Positions 44,501 to 55,245 of a DNA stretch of 64,000 bases are shown piece after piece. Numbering within the stretch: the first letter of the stretch is position 1; the number at the start of each line of letters is the position of its first letter. The translations under genes were made by a program, and so were the position numbers. Origin of the DNA: Acorus gramineus (Eukaryota; Streptophyta; Magnoliopsida; Acorales; Acoraceae); assembly GCA_030737835.1 (NCBI GenBank), contig CM060847.1, positions 26,832,843 through 26,896,842 of the forward strand. The letters are read 5' to 3'. A model generated the notes under the pieces. That model made no database searches and was not told the DNA's origin. It saw only the letters and a list, made by a program, of their open reading frames with translations.

Positions 44501-44686
44501 GTCTGTAGTATGTTTTGACTACAGACTCAGTCTTTTAGCTTCCGCATTCGGTGTATATATTATGTCAGCCCTGCTTTTATCTGTGTGTCATTTTAGTGAT
44601 TGTCTGTGGTATGTTGTTGGTTTCCTGTTACTGATATCATATATACACTTGCCGCGTCCCGGGGACGGCCGCCCTGGGGCGTGACA
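41540..44686 (+). repeat. Family-1 solo LTR (3147 bp) with TGTGT target duplication
   Basis: Complete LTR from TGTTATATATGTGTC to GGCGTGACA, without primer site or internal region, flanked by TGTGT at 41535-41539 and 44687-44691. The uninterrupted site is seen at 34215-34219 in the other LTR of C. Solo LTRs arise by recombination between the two LTRs of an inserted element. Parts: TATA (41814-41823), donor (42135), GC-rich part (about 42280-43080), 36-nt segment (43199-43234), three-tier hairpin (43253-43302), palindrome cassette with GGACGTCC (about 43545-43650), 16-nt hairpin (43731-43746), two G-rich/hairpin modules (44025-44069 and 44120-44177). Confidence 0.95.
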
Positions 44687-45908
44687 TGTGTGGACCAGTA
44701 GTGGTTAAGTTGAGGAGAAATTGATTATGGTGATGGGAGTCTTGGATATTGCTTAGAGAGATAAGGCAGATTCCTGTGTTTCTAAAATCCTTGTGATACT
44801 TGTATCTAGAGGTATATTCAGAGGTTTGGGTTTTCATGTTCCATGATCATGATTATCTCTAGATTTTACATATGAAATTTGGGGTTATAATGTTGTCTGT
44901 GTTGGAAGTTATAAGCTGATCTCTAAGGACTGTCCAGGTTCGCGTGTGAAATGACCAGCTTCTGAAAATAATTTATTTCTAGCAGTTAGAAGCTTAATTA
45001 GACTCCAATGTCCGCATGGATTATGATCCTCACATGTGAATGAATGTGTGTAAATTATTTCAGAATTTTTGGACGTGTACTTGGTGCTAGAGTGAAGAAA
45101 GTTCATGGATGTTTGGGGGTAGACGAGCCAGTTCTGGCATGTGTGAGTTTTTATGCTATTATGCATGCTGTGATCAATATCTGGAGCTGGTGCCTTGATG
45201 ATATATGCTTGTTTATGTGTCAGGAGTTATCATATTCAATTTTAGCACCATTGGTTGTAGGATCTAGAAGTTATCGATTTTCTAGCAAGTTTGTGCTATG
45301 GTGGAGTGCGTTGTACTCTTCCCACTCCCGCCCTGCTCGCTATCCCACATCAACTCCTCGAGGATTGAGCAAGTGACGATTTGGTATTGGTGAGTGGTCC
45401 GACCCATGCAATAGAAGTAATAATAGCATGCTTGTTAGGCACTATAGTGTATTTTATGCAATGGGATGATATTATAGAGAACTTTTGGGTTGTATTGCTT
45501 GTATATGATGATGGATGTGCTATGTAGGATTAAATACCATGTTCTAGGATCATTTGCACATACTTATTGATGTGCTCCTTCGACTTAGCTATAATTCTTG
45601 CCTCTACTTGTCCTTACACCCTGTTTGCACGTTTGGTGGGTGCTTAATTACCTTATGCTCATAGTAATAACTTTATACCCTGTTTTTTTTTTAAGATAGA
45701 TGGGTGTATGACTAATTTATAAGGTCATAATTAACATTAGTAAGTGTGGATAAGAAATAGCTTTCTCCCTGCGTCCTCGTGATGCACCTATTGGGAATTT
45801 TATGCATTTCAACTAGCTAGTTATCGAGTATGGTATACGTTGATTTATGTGATCCCCGCGAGTGTGGAGTGTATCACCCTGACGTCATCGTGCGTTGAAG
45901 CTACCCAG
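44687..45908 (+). repeat. 3' LTR of element C, second part, truncated
   Basis: It continues the 3' LTR after the solo LTR and matches about 34215-35430. At 45908 (GCTACCCAG) it is cut by a family-2 LTR terminus. The last roughly 610 bp of the LTR are not found in this window. Confidence 0.88.
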
Positions 45909-47480
45909 TGTCATGCCCAAGGGCGGCCATCCCCGAGACATGGCAATAATGAAATATCAGCTATCAACACCTAAGGTCAATAAAGATTCCTACAACAACA
46001 CACAAGGTGGCAAAGCATGGATAATGATAACTGACTGAAAAACAGAAGCATAATATATAAACAATGTCTGTAAACCAAAAACAATATTACAGACTCGAAT
46101 ACACAATCACTGTCCTATGAGAGCCAGGTCTAGTCCAAATAAAATACAACCTGTGCCACATGCACGATTTACAATACATACAATGACTCTAGGACTGCTG
46201 ACAGCCTCGCACTCGCCACCTGCCGAAAGAACGCTCCACGCCCATAAGACCACGCCACAGGGAAGCTCCAACTCCACGCCAAATACTGCCCCTGAAAAGA
46301 AATAGTATGTGAGGGGTAAGCTACAAGCTCAGTTAGTGGCTGAAAATCAATCACCATATAACAGTTCAATGCTAAAACAATTTCCTTTCAAGGAAAAACA
46401 TGGGTAGAAATCCAATGGATAATAGGGTCACACAGTGGCGCGACCAACCTCACCCTCACCCTCACTCCCAGAGGAAGACTCTTGGGACTTTTGGGGAGAG
46501 ACCATACCGTTGGTCGAAGAGACACGGAATTACTGGTCCACACAACACTACTGAATCACCAACCTCACCCTCACCCTCACTCTCGGAGGGAGACTCTTGG
46601 GTCTCTTGGGGAGAGACCATACCGTTGGTCGACGAGACCCAGAATTACTGGTCTACACAACACTACTGGATCATCTACATCGAGATAACTGCCCAACGAT
46701 GTCTTTGAACATCGATACGCAACCGGACCCAACAACTATGGGAACGGACGAACCACGAATGGGTCACGCGGCGACGTGTCTTCACCTCATCCTCACCCTT
46801 TACAGGTGACATAGGACTTTTGGAGAGATTAGACTCCTCTACACCCTTGGTCCACCGGTAGCCCTTTCCCCGGGTAGTCACTACCTGGTATACTCCCACG
46901 ATTAGTACGCTTCCGAACGCCTCGGTGGTACCTACGGATAGGAGCCCTCTGTCAGGACAGCTTTTCCCACGCCGGGAAGTTCCTACATCGGATCCAACGA
47001 AGGGGAGAACGATTCCATGCTCGCAATATCATTCGTTAGCCCTCTCCTGGGTAGCCTCTACCTGGTATACCCCCACGATCAGTACATCTTGCCGCATGCA
47101 TCGATAGTACCTACAGGTGGGGGCCCTCTGTCAGGACAACTACAACCTGGGCCGCTTCAACACGGACGACATTGGGAGGAAACACTCCATGTTCGCAAAG
47201 CGAACCCAATGGAAAAAAACTACTCTCGATAATCACATATTGATGATAGCGAACACTATTGTACTACCACACGGTTGCGTCACTTGGACACAAGGGGGTT
47301 GCCTCTGCTCTCACGCTAAAATAATCCCAAGGCACATAACCCAACAAGCGGTTCATATACACGCCTAGCACGGGTAGGCCTAGCTTATTGCCCCAACTTC
47401 TGGCTTAACAAAACCGATACGATAATGAATTCTCCTGAATTCCAAACGAGTGCATCGCTCGGATGCACGGGGCGATTACA
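45909..47480 (-). repeat. Family-2 LTR fragment, 3' part, inverted
   Basis: The complement ends GGGCATGACA at 45909, matching the LTR end of G at 58836, and reads back through the segment homologous to 58395-58836 and 48580-49260. It includes an intact version of the site into which F inserted in G (about 46355-46366). There is no primer site at 45908. At about 47480 it joins the plus-strand 5' LTR of G head to head. It contains repeated G-rich GGTGAGGGTGAGG blocks near 46447 and 46561. Confidence 0.8.
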
Positions 47481-48175
47481 TCGCTAGCACTCGGACTCGC
47501 GTGCGTACGTGCGTGCTCGCATGCGTGCGAGTCCGTATGCATGCTTGTCCGAGTATTGGGTATTTCTAATGATTTCTATGTGTAAATTGTGTTGTTACTC
47601 ACCAAGTCGGATGCCCCTACCTTGCAGATCTCGTCGGATGGGATGCGCGAGGTCCCGGGTCGTAAGGTGAGTGGTTCGATTCCAATCCCCCCCCTCTCGG
47701 GATGCGCTCGACGCGCGTAGTCGCGCGTCGCGCATCGATGGGGTATCTTAGCTATACTACTTGTGTAAACAAGTAGTATAGCCATGCTTAAACTAATATG
47801 TAGATATTTTGCATGCTAGGGATATGCACCCTTATATCATGTATAGCGGCCTATGCATGTTTAGTCACCATGTTCCTTGATAGGAAAGCCCCGAACTATG
47901 CATGTTCCCATTTAGTTTAATTTATTTAAATCAAGATGGGATTATGTGATTATATTGTTGTAAGCATGCCTTAGAGAATATTATAACCTTGTGGTTATAA
48001 TATAGGTTTCCCCGCATCTTAGTTATGCGCCCTGGAGGAATTCTTGAGAATTCATGACATTAGAAATGTTAGGAAGCGTTGTCGACGGATCCAAGAGGAT
48101 CGCATGCGTGTGAGTAGGCTGTTCTCTTCCCTTCGTCAGATCCGTGTAGGGACTCCCCGGCGTTAGACAGGCTAT

Positions 48176-48880
48176 CCTGACAGAGGGCTCCCATCTGTAG
48201 GTACCTCCGATGTGTCGGACAGTGCTGATCGTGGGAGTATACCAGGTAAGCTACGGAGCGGGGACGTGCTCCCGGTGGACCAAGGGTGAATAGCAGTCTA
48301 GTCAGTCCCAAAAGGCCCATGTCACCCCCTAAAGGGTGAGGGTGAGGGTGGGGTGGGTCGGCGATGTTACGACCCACTAGCTTGTACAGTTACTCCCGTT
48401 TAGGGACTGTAATTATTTTAGGGTTAATATGTGTTGCGTTGCATAGTTTGTGCCATTCACTGAGTGTGTGGCACACCCCTCGCATATTCTTCTCCTCCAG
48501 AGTGGTAGTTGTTTCCATGGGGTTCGCTTTGCGAACATGGAATGTTCACTCCCAATGTTGTCCGAGTTGAAGAGGCCGGGTTGTAGCTGTCCTGACAGAG
48601 GGCTCCCATCCGTAGGTACCACCGATGCAGTCAGAGGAGTACCGATCGTGGGAGTATACCAGGTAGACGCTACCCGGAAGAGGGCTAACGAATGATATCA
48701 CGAGCGTGGAAACGTTCTCCCCTTCGTTAGATCCGTGTAGTGACATCCCCGGCGTTAGACAGGCTATCCTGACAGAGGGCTCCCATCTGTAGGTACCTCC
48801 GATGTGTCGGACAGTGCTGATCGTGGGAGTATACCAGGTAAGCTACGGAGCGTGGGAGAGGCTACCGGTGGACCAAGGGG
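48176..48880 (+). repeat. Internal repeat units of the family-2 LTR
   Basis: A block of about 110-170 bp (GATCCGTGTAG, CGGCGTTAGACAGGC, TCCTGACAGAGGGCTCCCAT, TAGGTACCTCCGATG, GGGAGTATACCAGGTA) occurs fully at about 48140-48260 and 48728-48845, and partly at 48590-48665. The same units are in the 3' LTR at 63310-63420, 63710-63785 and 63860-63960. Related wording occurs once in family-1 LTRs. Confidence 0.8.
48335..48377 (+). other. G-quadruplex-like run plus hairpin (family 2)
   Basis: GGGTGAGGGTGAGGGTGGGG followed by TGGG gives five G-runs with loops of one to three bases, a strong G-quadruplex candidate. It overlaps the start of a perfect stem, GTGGGTCG/CGACCCAC (48353-48377), with loop GCGATGTTA. 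In the 3' LTR of G (near 63533) a 46-bp deletion has removed the right arm. Confidence 0.7.
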
Positions 48881-49257
48881 TGTAGAGCAGTCTAGGTCTC
48901 TTCCCAAAGTCCCAAGAGTCTCCTTTCAGGAGTGAGGGTGTGGATGAGGCGAAGACACGTCGCCTCGTGACCCATTCGTTGTTCGACCGTTCCCATAGTT
49001 GTTGGGTCCGGTCTCGTGATCGATGTTGAAGGACATCTTTGGGCAGATATCTCGATGGAGATGATCTAGTAGTGTTGTGTGGACCAGTAATTCCGGGTCT
49101 CATCGACCGACGGTATGGTCTCTCCCCAAAAGTCCCAAGAGTCTCCCTCCGGGAGTGAGGGTAAGGGCGAGGTTGGTCGCGCTACCGCGTGACCCTGTTA
49201 TCCATTGGGTTTCTACCCATGTTCTCCTTGAAAAAGGAAATTGATTATGTATTGAAC

Positions 49258-49262
49258 TGTAG
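49258..49262. other. Target site duplication of element F, left copy
   Basis: TGTAG here and at 58390-58394 flank element F exactly. Rejoining the flanks gives the sequence seen, with small differences, in the inverted LTR at 46355-46366. Confidence 0.88.
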
Positions 49263-52200
49263 AGTCACGCCCCGGGGCGGCCAACCCCGGAACGCGGCAA
49301 ATGTATATATCATATCAGAAACCTACACAGGAGGTCAATAACATATATCATACACAGACAACTAGAATGACACACATGCAACAAAAAGGGGATGACATGA
49401 TATATACACCAAATGCGGAAGCAAAAGACTGAATCTGTGAATAAACATTCTACAGACTCGATACTCAATCATACGTCCTGTGAGAGCCAATATACACAAA
49501 TACAACTGAATATACATAACAACACGTGCCAAGCACGGAAATAAAATACATACAGCCAAGGAAATGGATGCTGATAGCCTCTGGTACTCGCGGACGTAGC
49601 GCTGCTCCGCTACTGAAGAAATCCCTCGGAAAGCTCCAACTGCTGCTCCGGCTCCAGCTCAGGCTCAGTGACCACTGGGGAAAAACATGTGCGAGGGGTG
49701 AGCCACACGCTCAGTGAACAGCACAACCCATGCATCACAGACAATATTTACCAATATTCCATTATTTTATCCAGCCATCAATACATAACAACACAAATCC
49801 AGTGGTTCGTACTTCGCCGAACCACCACACCCTCACCCTCACCCATCCAGGGGTGACATAGGATTTTGGGACTGATAATCATCTATTCACAAATCCAGTA
49901 GGTCGCTCATCGCCAACCCACTACACCCTCACCCTCACCCTCAACGGGTGACATAGGATTTTGGGACTGACTAGGCTGTTGGTCACCCTTGGTCCACCGA
50001 TAGTCTCTCCCTCCACTCCGTAGGCCGCCTGGTCTACTCCCACATTCAGCACAGTCCGAAACCAAATCAGGAGGTGCCTACTAATGGGAGCCCTCTGTCA
50101 GGAAGGCCCTGTCTAACGTTGGGGGTAGTCTCTACCGGATCCAACGCAGGGAACAGAACAGCCTAACCCATACGCATATGATCCACTCGGATCCGCCGAC
50201 TACACGTCTCAACAATTCTAATGTCATGAACTCTTCAGAGTTCCTCCAGGGCGCATATCCAAGATGCGGGGAAATAAGTACAATCAAAAGCAATGTTGTA
50301 ATATCATTAGGGGAAAGAAACTCGGGAGGGCGGCGTGAGTTCCCAATACAGGATACCCCGACAACCAAACAAGGAACACGGAGTACCCTAACACGGGTCT
50401 CACCGCAGTCCTCGCAAGGCCCCTCCCCTATAATATTCACTACACATGCTAATAATCATACCAAACATACAACTCTACCGTTCTGAATTCCTCAGAACCC
50501 ACCAGGGCGCATAACTACGATGCGGGGAACATGCATTAGGTTATAACAGGGTGAAATATCATTGGGGGAAAGAAACTCGGGAGGGCAGCATGAGTTCCCA
50601 TTATAGGACACCCCGACAACCAAACAAGGAACACGGTGTACCCTAACCCGGGTCTCACCGCTGTCCTCGCAAGGCCCCTCCCCTATAATATTCACTATAA
50701 CATGCAATTTAACAAGTACTAGCATTTAATTTAATAAATAAACTAGTAGGGTGTCATGCATCGGTCGGGCTTCCTAACATGGAACCAGGGGACATGCTGC
50801 ATGGCTCATACACATATCCTAAGGGTGCAAGTCCCTAACATGCAAAGTCTAGGGTAGCATGCATTCTACACATGAATCATACAAGCATGGATTACATATT
50901 ATTGCAGGTTAATATAATCCACGGTGCCCCAGGAGAGGTCGGTATACGCCCAAGTGCGTATAACACCTCTCTACTGGGTTGGATTGTCCCACTCACCGGA
51001 ACTCGGGTCGACGCGCGACCGTCCGTCGAGATCTGCAAGACAGTGTATTAACTGGGTAAGTATAAATCCGCAAGTATTATTAAATACTTAAATAAATACC
51101 CAAAACCCACCACAAACACCTAACACTCGGGCAAACGTGCACGCGACCCGCACGCACGTTAGCCCGAGCACTCCGGCACCACCCCACGGCCACCCGACCG
51201 CCCGGGTGCACCGCCGCGCTTCAGCCCGCGCACCCCGCACGCTTCGCGCCGGCCCGTGAGCACCCCGCGCGCACCCCGCGCGCACCTCCGCCACCTTGCC
51301 GCACCTCGCGCGCACCTCGCACGCACCTCGCACACCTTGCCGCACCTCGCACGCACCTCCGCCTCGCGCCCGCAGCCTCCACGCACACGGCATCCGCACG
51401 ACCAGCTCCCCCCCCGGCGCCCGCCCGCGCGCACGCTCGCGCGCACGCACGCGCGCACGCCCAGCCAGCCCCCAGCGCACGCTGCCGGTGCTGCCTGAGG
51501 CCCCCAGCCCGAGCACGCCTGCACTGCCAGCCCGTCCCGCTCGCCCAGCACGACCAGCGCCCTGCACCAGGCCCGCGCACGCCCGCGCGCACGCCGCGCG
51601 CACGCACGCTCGCGCGCCTGCCCGCGCGCACCCGACCTGCGCGCCGCCTGGGCTGCTGCTGCTGCGGATTGGCCCGGACGACCTGCCACTGCCCGAGCGC
51701 CACCACCACCCCTCCCTTGACCACCGACCACCTCCGACCACCTCCGACCACCCTCCGACGATCCCCACTGCCGCCGACCACCCCAAACACAAAACCCACC
51801 TCCCTAGCATACATCTATGCAAGAAAAAGAGGGAAGAAGGCTTACCGAGGGGAAGGGAAGGTGTTCGGTAGCTCTTCGCGCGCCGAAACCTTCCTCAAAG
51901 GCTCTCCCACGCCCCGATCTATCACGGCCCTCAATTTGGCTCGAAACAGAGGAGAGAGAGAGGAGGTCGGGGAGGCTAGGATCGTCGGAACTCGGATTTG
52001 AAGACACCGGAGCGTAGATCGGGACCCGATCTACACTTCCCGTGCTTTGGGTTTTTGATTTTGAGGGGTGGAGGGGGCTCAAACGGAAGAAAAACGGAGG
52101 AGAGGAGAGAGAGAGTCCAAGGTCGGGGATGATGAATAGTGATTTCAAATTTTTAGATTCCATTTATGTAATGTGCGACTTAAAAACCCGGATACGCCCC

Positions 52201-52433
52201 GGAACTGCGGAATTTTTGCAAACGATGCCAGAATTCGATGAAATTTTCATGAGAGGTCTAAAATGGCGCCAGGACACCAAATATGCAGTCAGATTTCCAA
52301 TCGGAGTCCTCTAGCTCAGACGATAGCTAACAGTCTGAAATTATGCGGTTCCGATCGAAAAACCCTAAAAATTTTAAAACTGCCAGGACGCTCTAACGGT
52401 TACCAGCAGGCTAAAAGTGACACAAATATAACA
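49263..52433 (-). repeat. 3' LTR of element F (3171 bp)
   Basis: The complement runs from TGTTATATTTGTGTC (52433) to the terminus at 49263. The last base pair has changed (GACT instead of GACA). It contains hairpins 49802-49825 and 49897-49922, the 16-nt hairpin (50228-50243), palindrome cassettes (about 50320-50420 and 50570-50690), three-tier hairpin (50928-50978), the 36-nt splice-bounded segment (about 50999-51034) and the GC-rich part (about 51170-51680). Confidence 0.92.
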
Positions 52434-52449
52434 TTCTTCCCCCCTTAGG
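52434..52449 (-). other. Polypurine tract of element F
   Basis: The complement reads CCTAAGGGGGGAAGAA, directly before the LTR start at 52433. Confidence 0.88.
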
Positions 52450-53040
52450 AAATTTTGTCCTCAAAATTGCAAAAACATCTAGGAGGGGAAAAGATGCGTC
52501 ACACCTGGCATCCCTTGAGCTCCTAAGTGTCCTTAACACCGGAACGGTGCTGCCATCGCACCTCGACCAACTGGACGGTCTTGGTGCAGAACCTCCTCAC
52601 GCGGCGGTCCATGATCTCAATCGACTGCTCCACGAATGACTGTCCGGCTCAGAGACGAGCGGCTCGAACGGGATGACGTGAGCAGGATCGCGGACACCTT
52701 TTCCCAACTGCGAACCCACCACTCCAAGACGGAGAGGTAAGAATTGGCGCTGAGGTGAGCCTCCGATAAAACTCCAGGAAGCTCTCCTCGCAAGAAGGGG
52801 ACCACTCGAACCGGACATCCTTCCGAGTAAGGCGGTTAAGAGGAACAGCTATCTTCGAGAGTCCCTCGTCAAGCTTCCTGCAATAACCCTCCAACTCGAG
52901 AAGCTCCGAATCCTTGCGGGGTTCGACGGTCGGCGCCAATCTGACGTGATGAGCGTCTTGCCCGGGTCCACAGATATGCCTTTACCAGAAATCACCAGCC
53001 CAAAAGGCCTTAACCTCTAACCAAACTCGCACTTGATCTC
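52450..53040 (-). pseudogene. pol remnant of element F, same fusion as in A
   Basis: Reading leftward: RT end, [41 protein letters not shown], then at about 52700 the abrupt join to the DPAHVIPFEPLV-type tail and the degraded TKTVQLVEVRWQH chromodomain part. The junction matches that at about 4820 in A in sequence, which indicates common descent of the deletion. Confidence 0.8.
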
Positions 53041-53755
53041 TCATCTATCTGATGTTTCCATGGCATCCCTTACCTGGGAAAAGAAACCTCGGGAGGGCAC
53101 CATGGAATCCCGATATAGGATACCCCGACAACCAAACAAGGAACACGAAGTACCCTAGCCCGGGTTCCAACGCCGACCTCACAAGGCCCCTTAATCCAGA
53201 AAGGAACACTGGAAGAAGACATCATTTAAAAAATACCCTAACTCCTCCGGATCACCTACATCTAGATGATCACCCAACGATGTCATTCAACATCCTTTGC
53301 AAGACCGGACCCAACATCATTGGGAACGGTCCAACAGAAATTGGGTACGAGCGACCCGCCTTCGCCTCATCCACACCCTCACTCCCGAAAGGAGACATTT
53401 TGGGACTTTGGGAGAGACTTAGACTGCTCTCTACCCCTGGTCCACCGCTAGCCTCTCCCCGCTCCGTAGCTCGCCTGGTCCTCTGACCGGGAGCCTGTCT
53501 AACGCCGGGGCTGTACTACGCGGATCCAACTAAGGGGAGAGCGATTCCACGCTCGCGACACCATTCAATAATCTCTTACCGGGTAGCCCCTACCTAGCAT
53601 ACTCCCAAATTCAGTACCCCTCCGACTGCATCGGCGGTACCTACTGATGGGAACTCACTGCCAGGACGGCTATAACCCGGCTTCCTTAACCCAAACAACC
53701 GCTCTTGACACTCACTCATCCAGATACCCCACACACTTGCATAATAACCACCAAT
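53041..53755 (-). repeat. Captured LTR-like cassette of element F
   Basis: Same non-coding insert as 3753-4504 in A: a palindrome cassette with GGGGTATCC (about 53090-53190), the GTTGGGTCCGGTCTTG block (about 53300), a G-rich block (about 53378) and the TAGGTACCGCCGATGCAG unit (about 53625). Confidence 0.75.
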
Positions 53756-55126
53756 TACACACACCTATCCTTATACTAGAAAGCTGGGAACACAAGATGA
53801 TACCTCGAACCATGACACCCGAAGGCTGCGCCTCCTCGGCCGTAAGCGCTGCAACTCTGCCCTGCACCAACCGCGGCTGAGGAACAGGAGCACGCCTCGC
53901 CGGCTGCACTGGCTGCTGCTGGCGCGGAAGCTGCTGCTGCTGCTGGCGCGGAAGCTGCTGCTGCAAGAACGGCGGCTGCTGAGGTGGCACTCGGGGTCGA
54001 CCAGCATCTGGGCAATTGTATCTGATATGCCCGATGCGCTGACAATGAAAACAGCGCCGCTTCTCCGGCTGCCAGGACTGGATGGGCACTGCTGCAATGG
54101 GCGCCGGATCCCATACTGGCACCGCATCTGCTGGAGGAGAGGCAGCCGCTGACTGCTCGAAGCGGGGCCTCTTCCTCTTGCGCTGCCCCTGGTCCCGACT
54201 CCCGGAAGGACCCTGATCTGAAGAAGGGGTCGGAGCCCGCACTTGAATCCCGAGGTCTCTCTCGACGGTCTTCGCCCGAGACACTACGTCGGAGTACCTC
54301 GTGAAAGCGTGGGCAGTGACGTGCACCCGGATAGCGCTGCTGAGACCCAGCTCGAATCGCCGGCACCTCGTGACCTCATCCGTCACCAAGGCTGGAGCAA
54401 ATCTGGACAGACTCGTGAAGCGCGCAGAGTAGTCAGCGACGGACATGGTGCCCTGAGTCAGCTGCTCGAACTCCCGCTCCACTAGCTGTCGCGTCGAGAA
54501 CGGAAAATACTCGTCCAGAAAATGCCTCCGGAAACCCGCCCAAGAAAGCTGCTCCACTCCCTCTGGAATGTCCACCACTCGGGTAGCCCACCATCAGCGG
54601 CGTCACCCTTCAGCATGAAGGTGGCCAGGGCGACTCGCTGGCGATCGGTGCAAAGCATGGCCGCGAAAATCGTATCCACCTCCCTCAACCAACGCTCTGG
54701 CGCAAGAGGATCTGCTGACTGCCCATGAAACTCGGGAGGATGGAGCTTTAGAAAGGCGTTGAGGCCGCTCTGCTGCACTCGCGCTGCCGCCTCTAGCTCC
54801 TCCTCCCTCTGCAGGGGATCCTCAACTCCTACTGCCGGAACTGCCACAGGAACTGGGGGTACATCGGGTACCACAGGCGGATCTACCACCAAGGGGACCG
54901 GCGGAACTGCCTCGCGGGTCGCCCTCAGCTCCTGAATCTCCCTAGCCTGCTCTGCCAACATCCGCGTCTGTGTCTCCACCAAATCAGCCAACCGAGCGAA
55001 AGCACGCTCCCAAGCAGGTGGCTCCTGCGTCAAGGGCTCTCCGGTAGCATCCTCGTCTCTGGTAGGTCCGGAAACCTCCAAAGACCGAGAGGGACCTCGT
55101 CCGCGCCGTCCTCTGCGAGGAGGCAT
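53756..55126 (-). pseudogene. gag of element F with one 1-bp deletion
   Basis: It starts MPPRRGRRGRGPSRSLEV at 55126. Capsid motifs LHPPEFHG, PLAPERWL and [18 protein letters not shown]; zinc knuckle CFHCQRIGHIRYNC at 54013-54053; Gln-rich repeats (QQLPRQQQ); end at the protease start GVMVRGIILCSQLSS. A single missing base at about 54592 (in the codons for DWW) shifts the frame. Otherwise the gag is open throughout, unlike the stop-laden copy in A. Capsid from a sister copy could therefore have been functional until recently. Confidence 0.9.
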
Positions 55127-55227
55127 ATCAGCACCCTAAGAAAACCAGACACTAGGATCAGAATACTCACATCAAAATCCTAGGACTCATCTCTACGAAA
55201 GGAGGACTATTGGCTCTGACAGGACCA

Positions 55228-55240
55228 GGCTCTGATACCA
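55228..55240 (-). other. Primer binding site of element F
   Basis: The complement reads TGGTATCAGAGCC, five bases inside the 5' LTR edge at 55246. Confidence 0.92.
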
Positions 55241-55245
55241 ACTTT

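Larger units (their letters stand above)
33612..45908 (+). mobile_element. Element C: Tekay-type chromovirus with 2.4 kb LTRs, split by a solo LTR
   Basis: 5' LTR (33612-36045), primer site (36050-36062), gag (36159-37455), protease/RT (37456-38877), RNase H, integrase, chromodomain (to about 40900), polypurine tract (40915-40930), 3' LTR in two parts (40931-41539 and 44692-45908). The 3' LTR is broken by the solo LTR at 41540-44686 and cut short at 45908 by a family-2 LTR. Its LTR differs from family 1 and lacks the GC-rich part, while its proteins are close to those of B. Numerous stops and shifts make it inactive. Confidence 0.9.
47481..49262 (+). repeat. 5' LTR of element G, left part, 5'-truncated
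   Basis: It matches 62660-64000 of the 3' LTR closely. Features: acceptor-like CTTGCAG (ends 47627), 39-nt segment to a GTGAGT donor (47667), tRNA B-box-like GGTTCGATTCC (47673-47683), 15-bp hairpin (47701-47736), 16-nt hairpin (48038-48053), and the strongest G-run in the window followed by the hairpin GTGGGTCG/CGACCCAC (48353-48377). A unit beginning TCCTGACAGAGGGCTCCCAT recurs at about 48176, 48590 and 48767. It ends with TGTAG, the target duplication of F. Confidence 0.85.
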
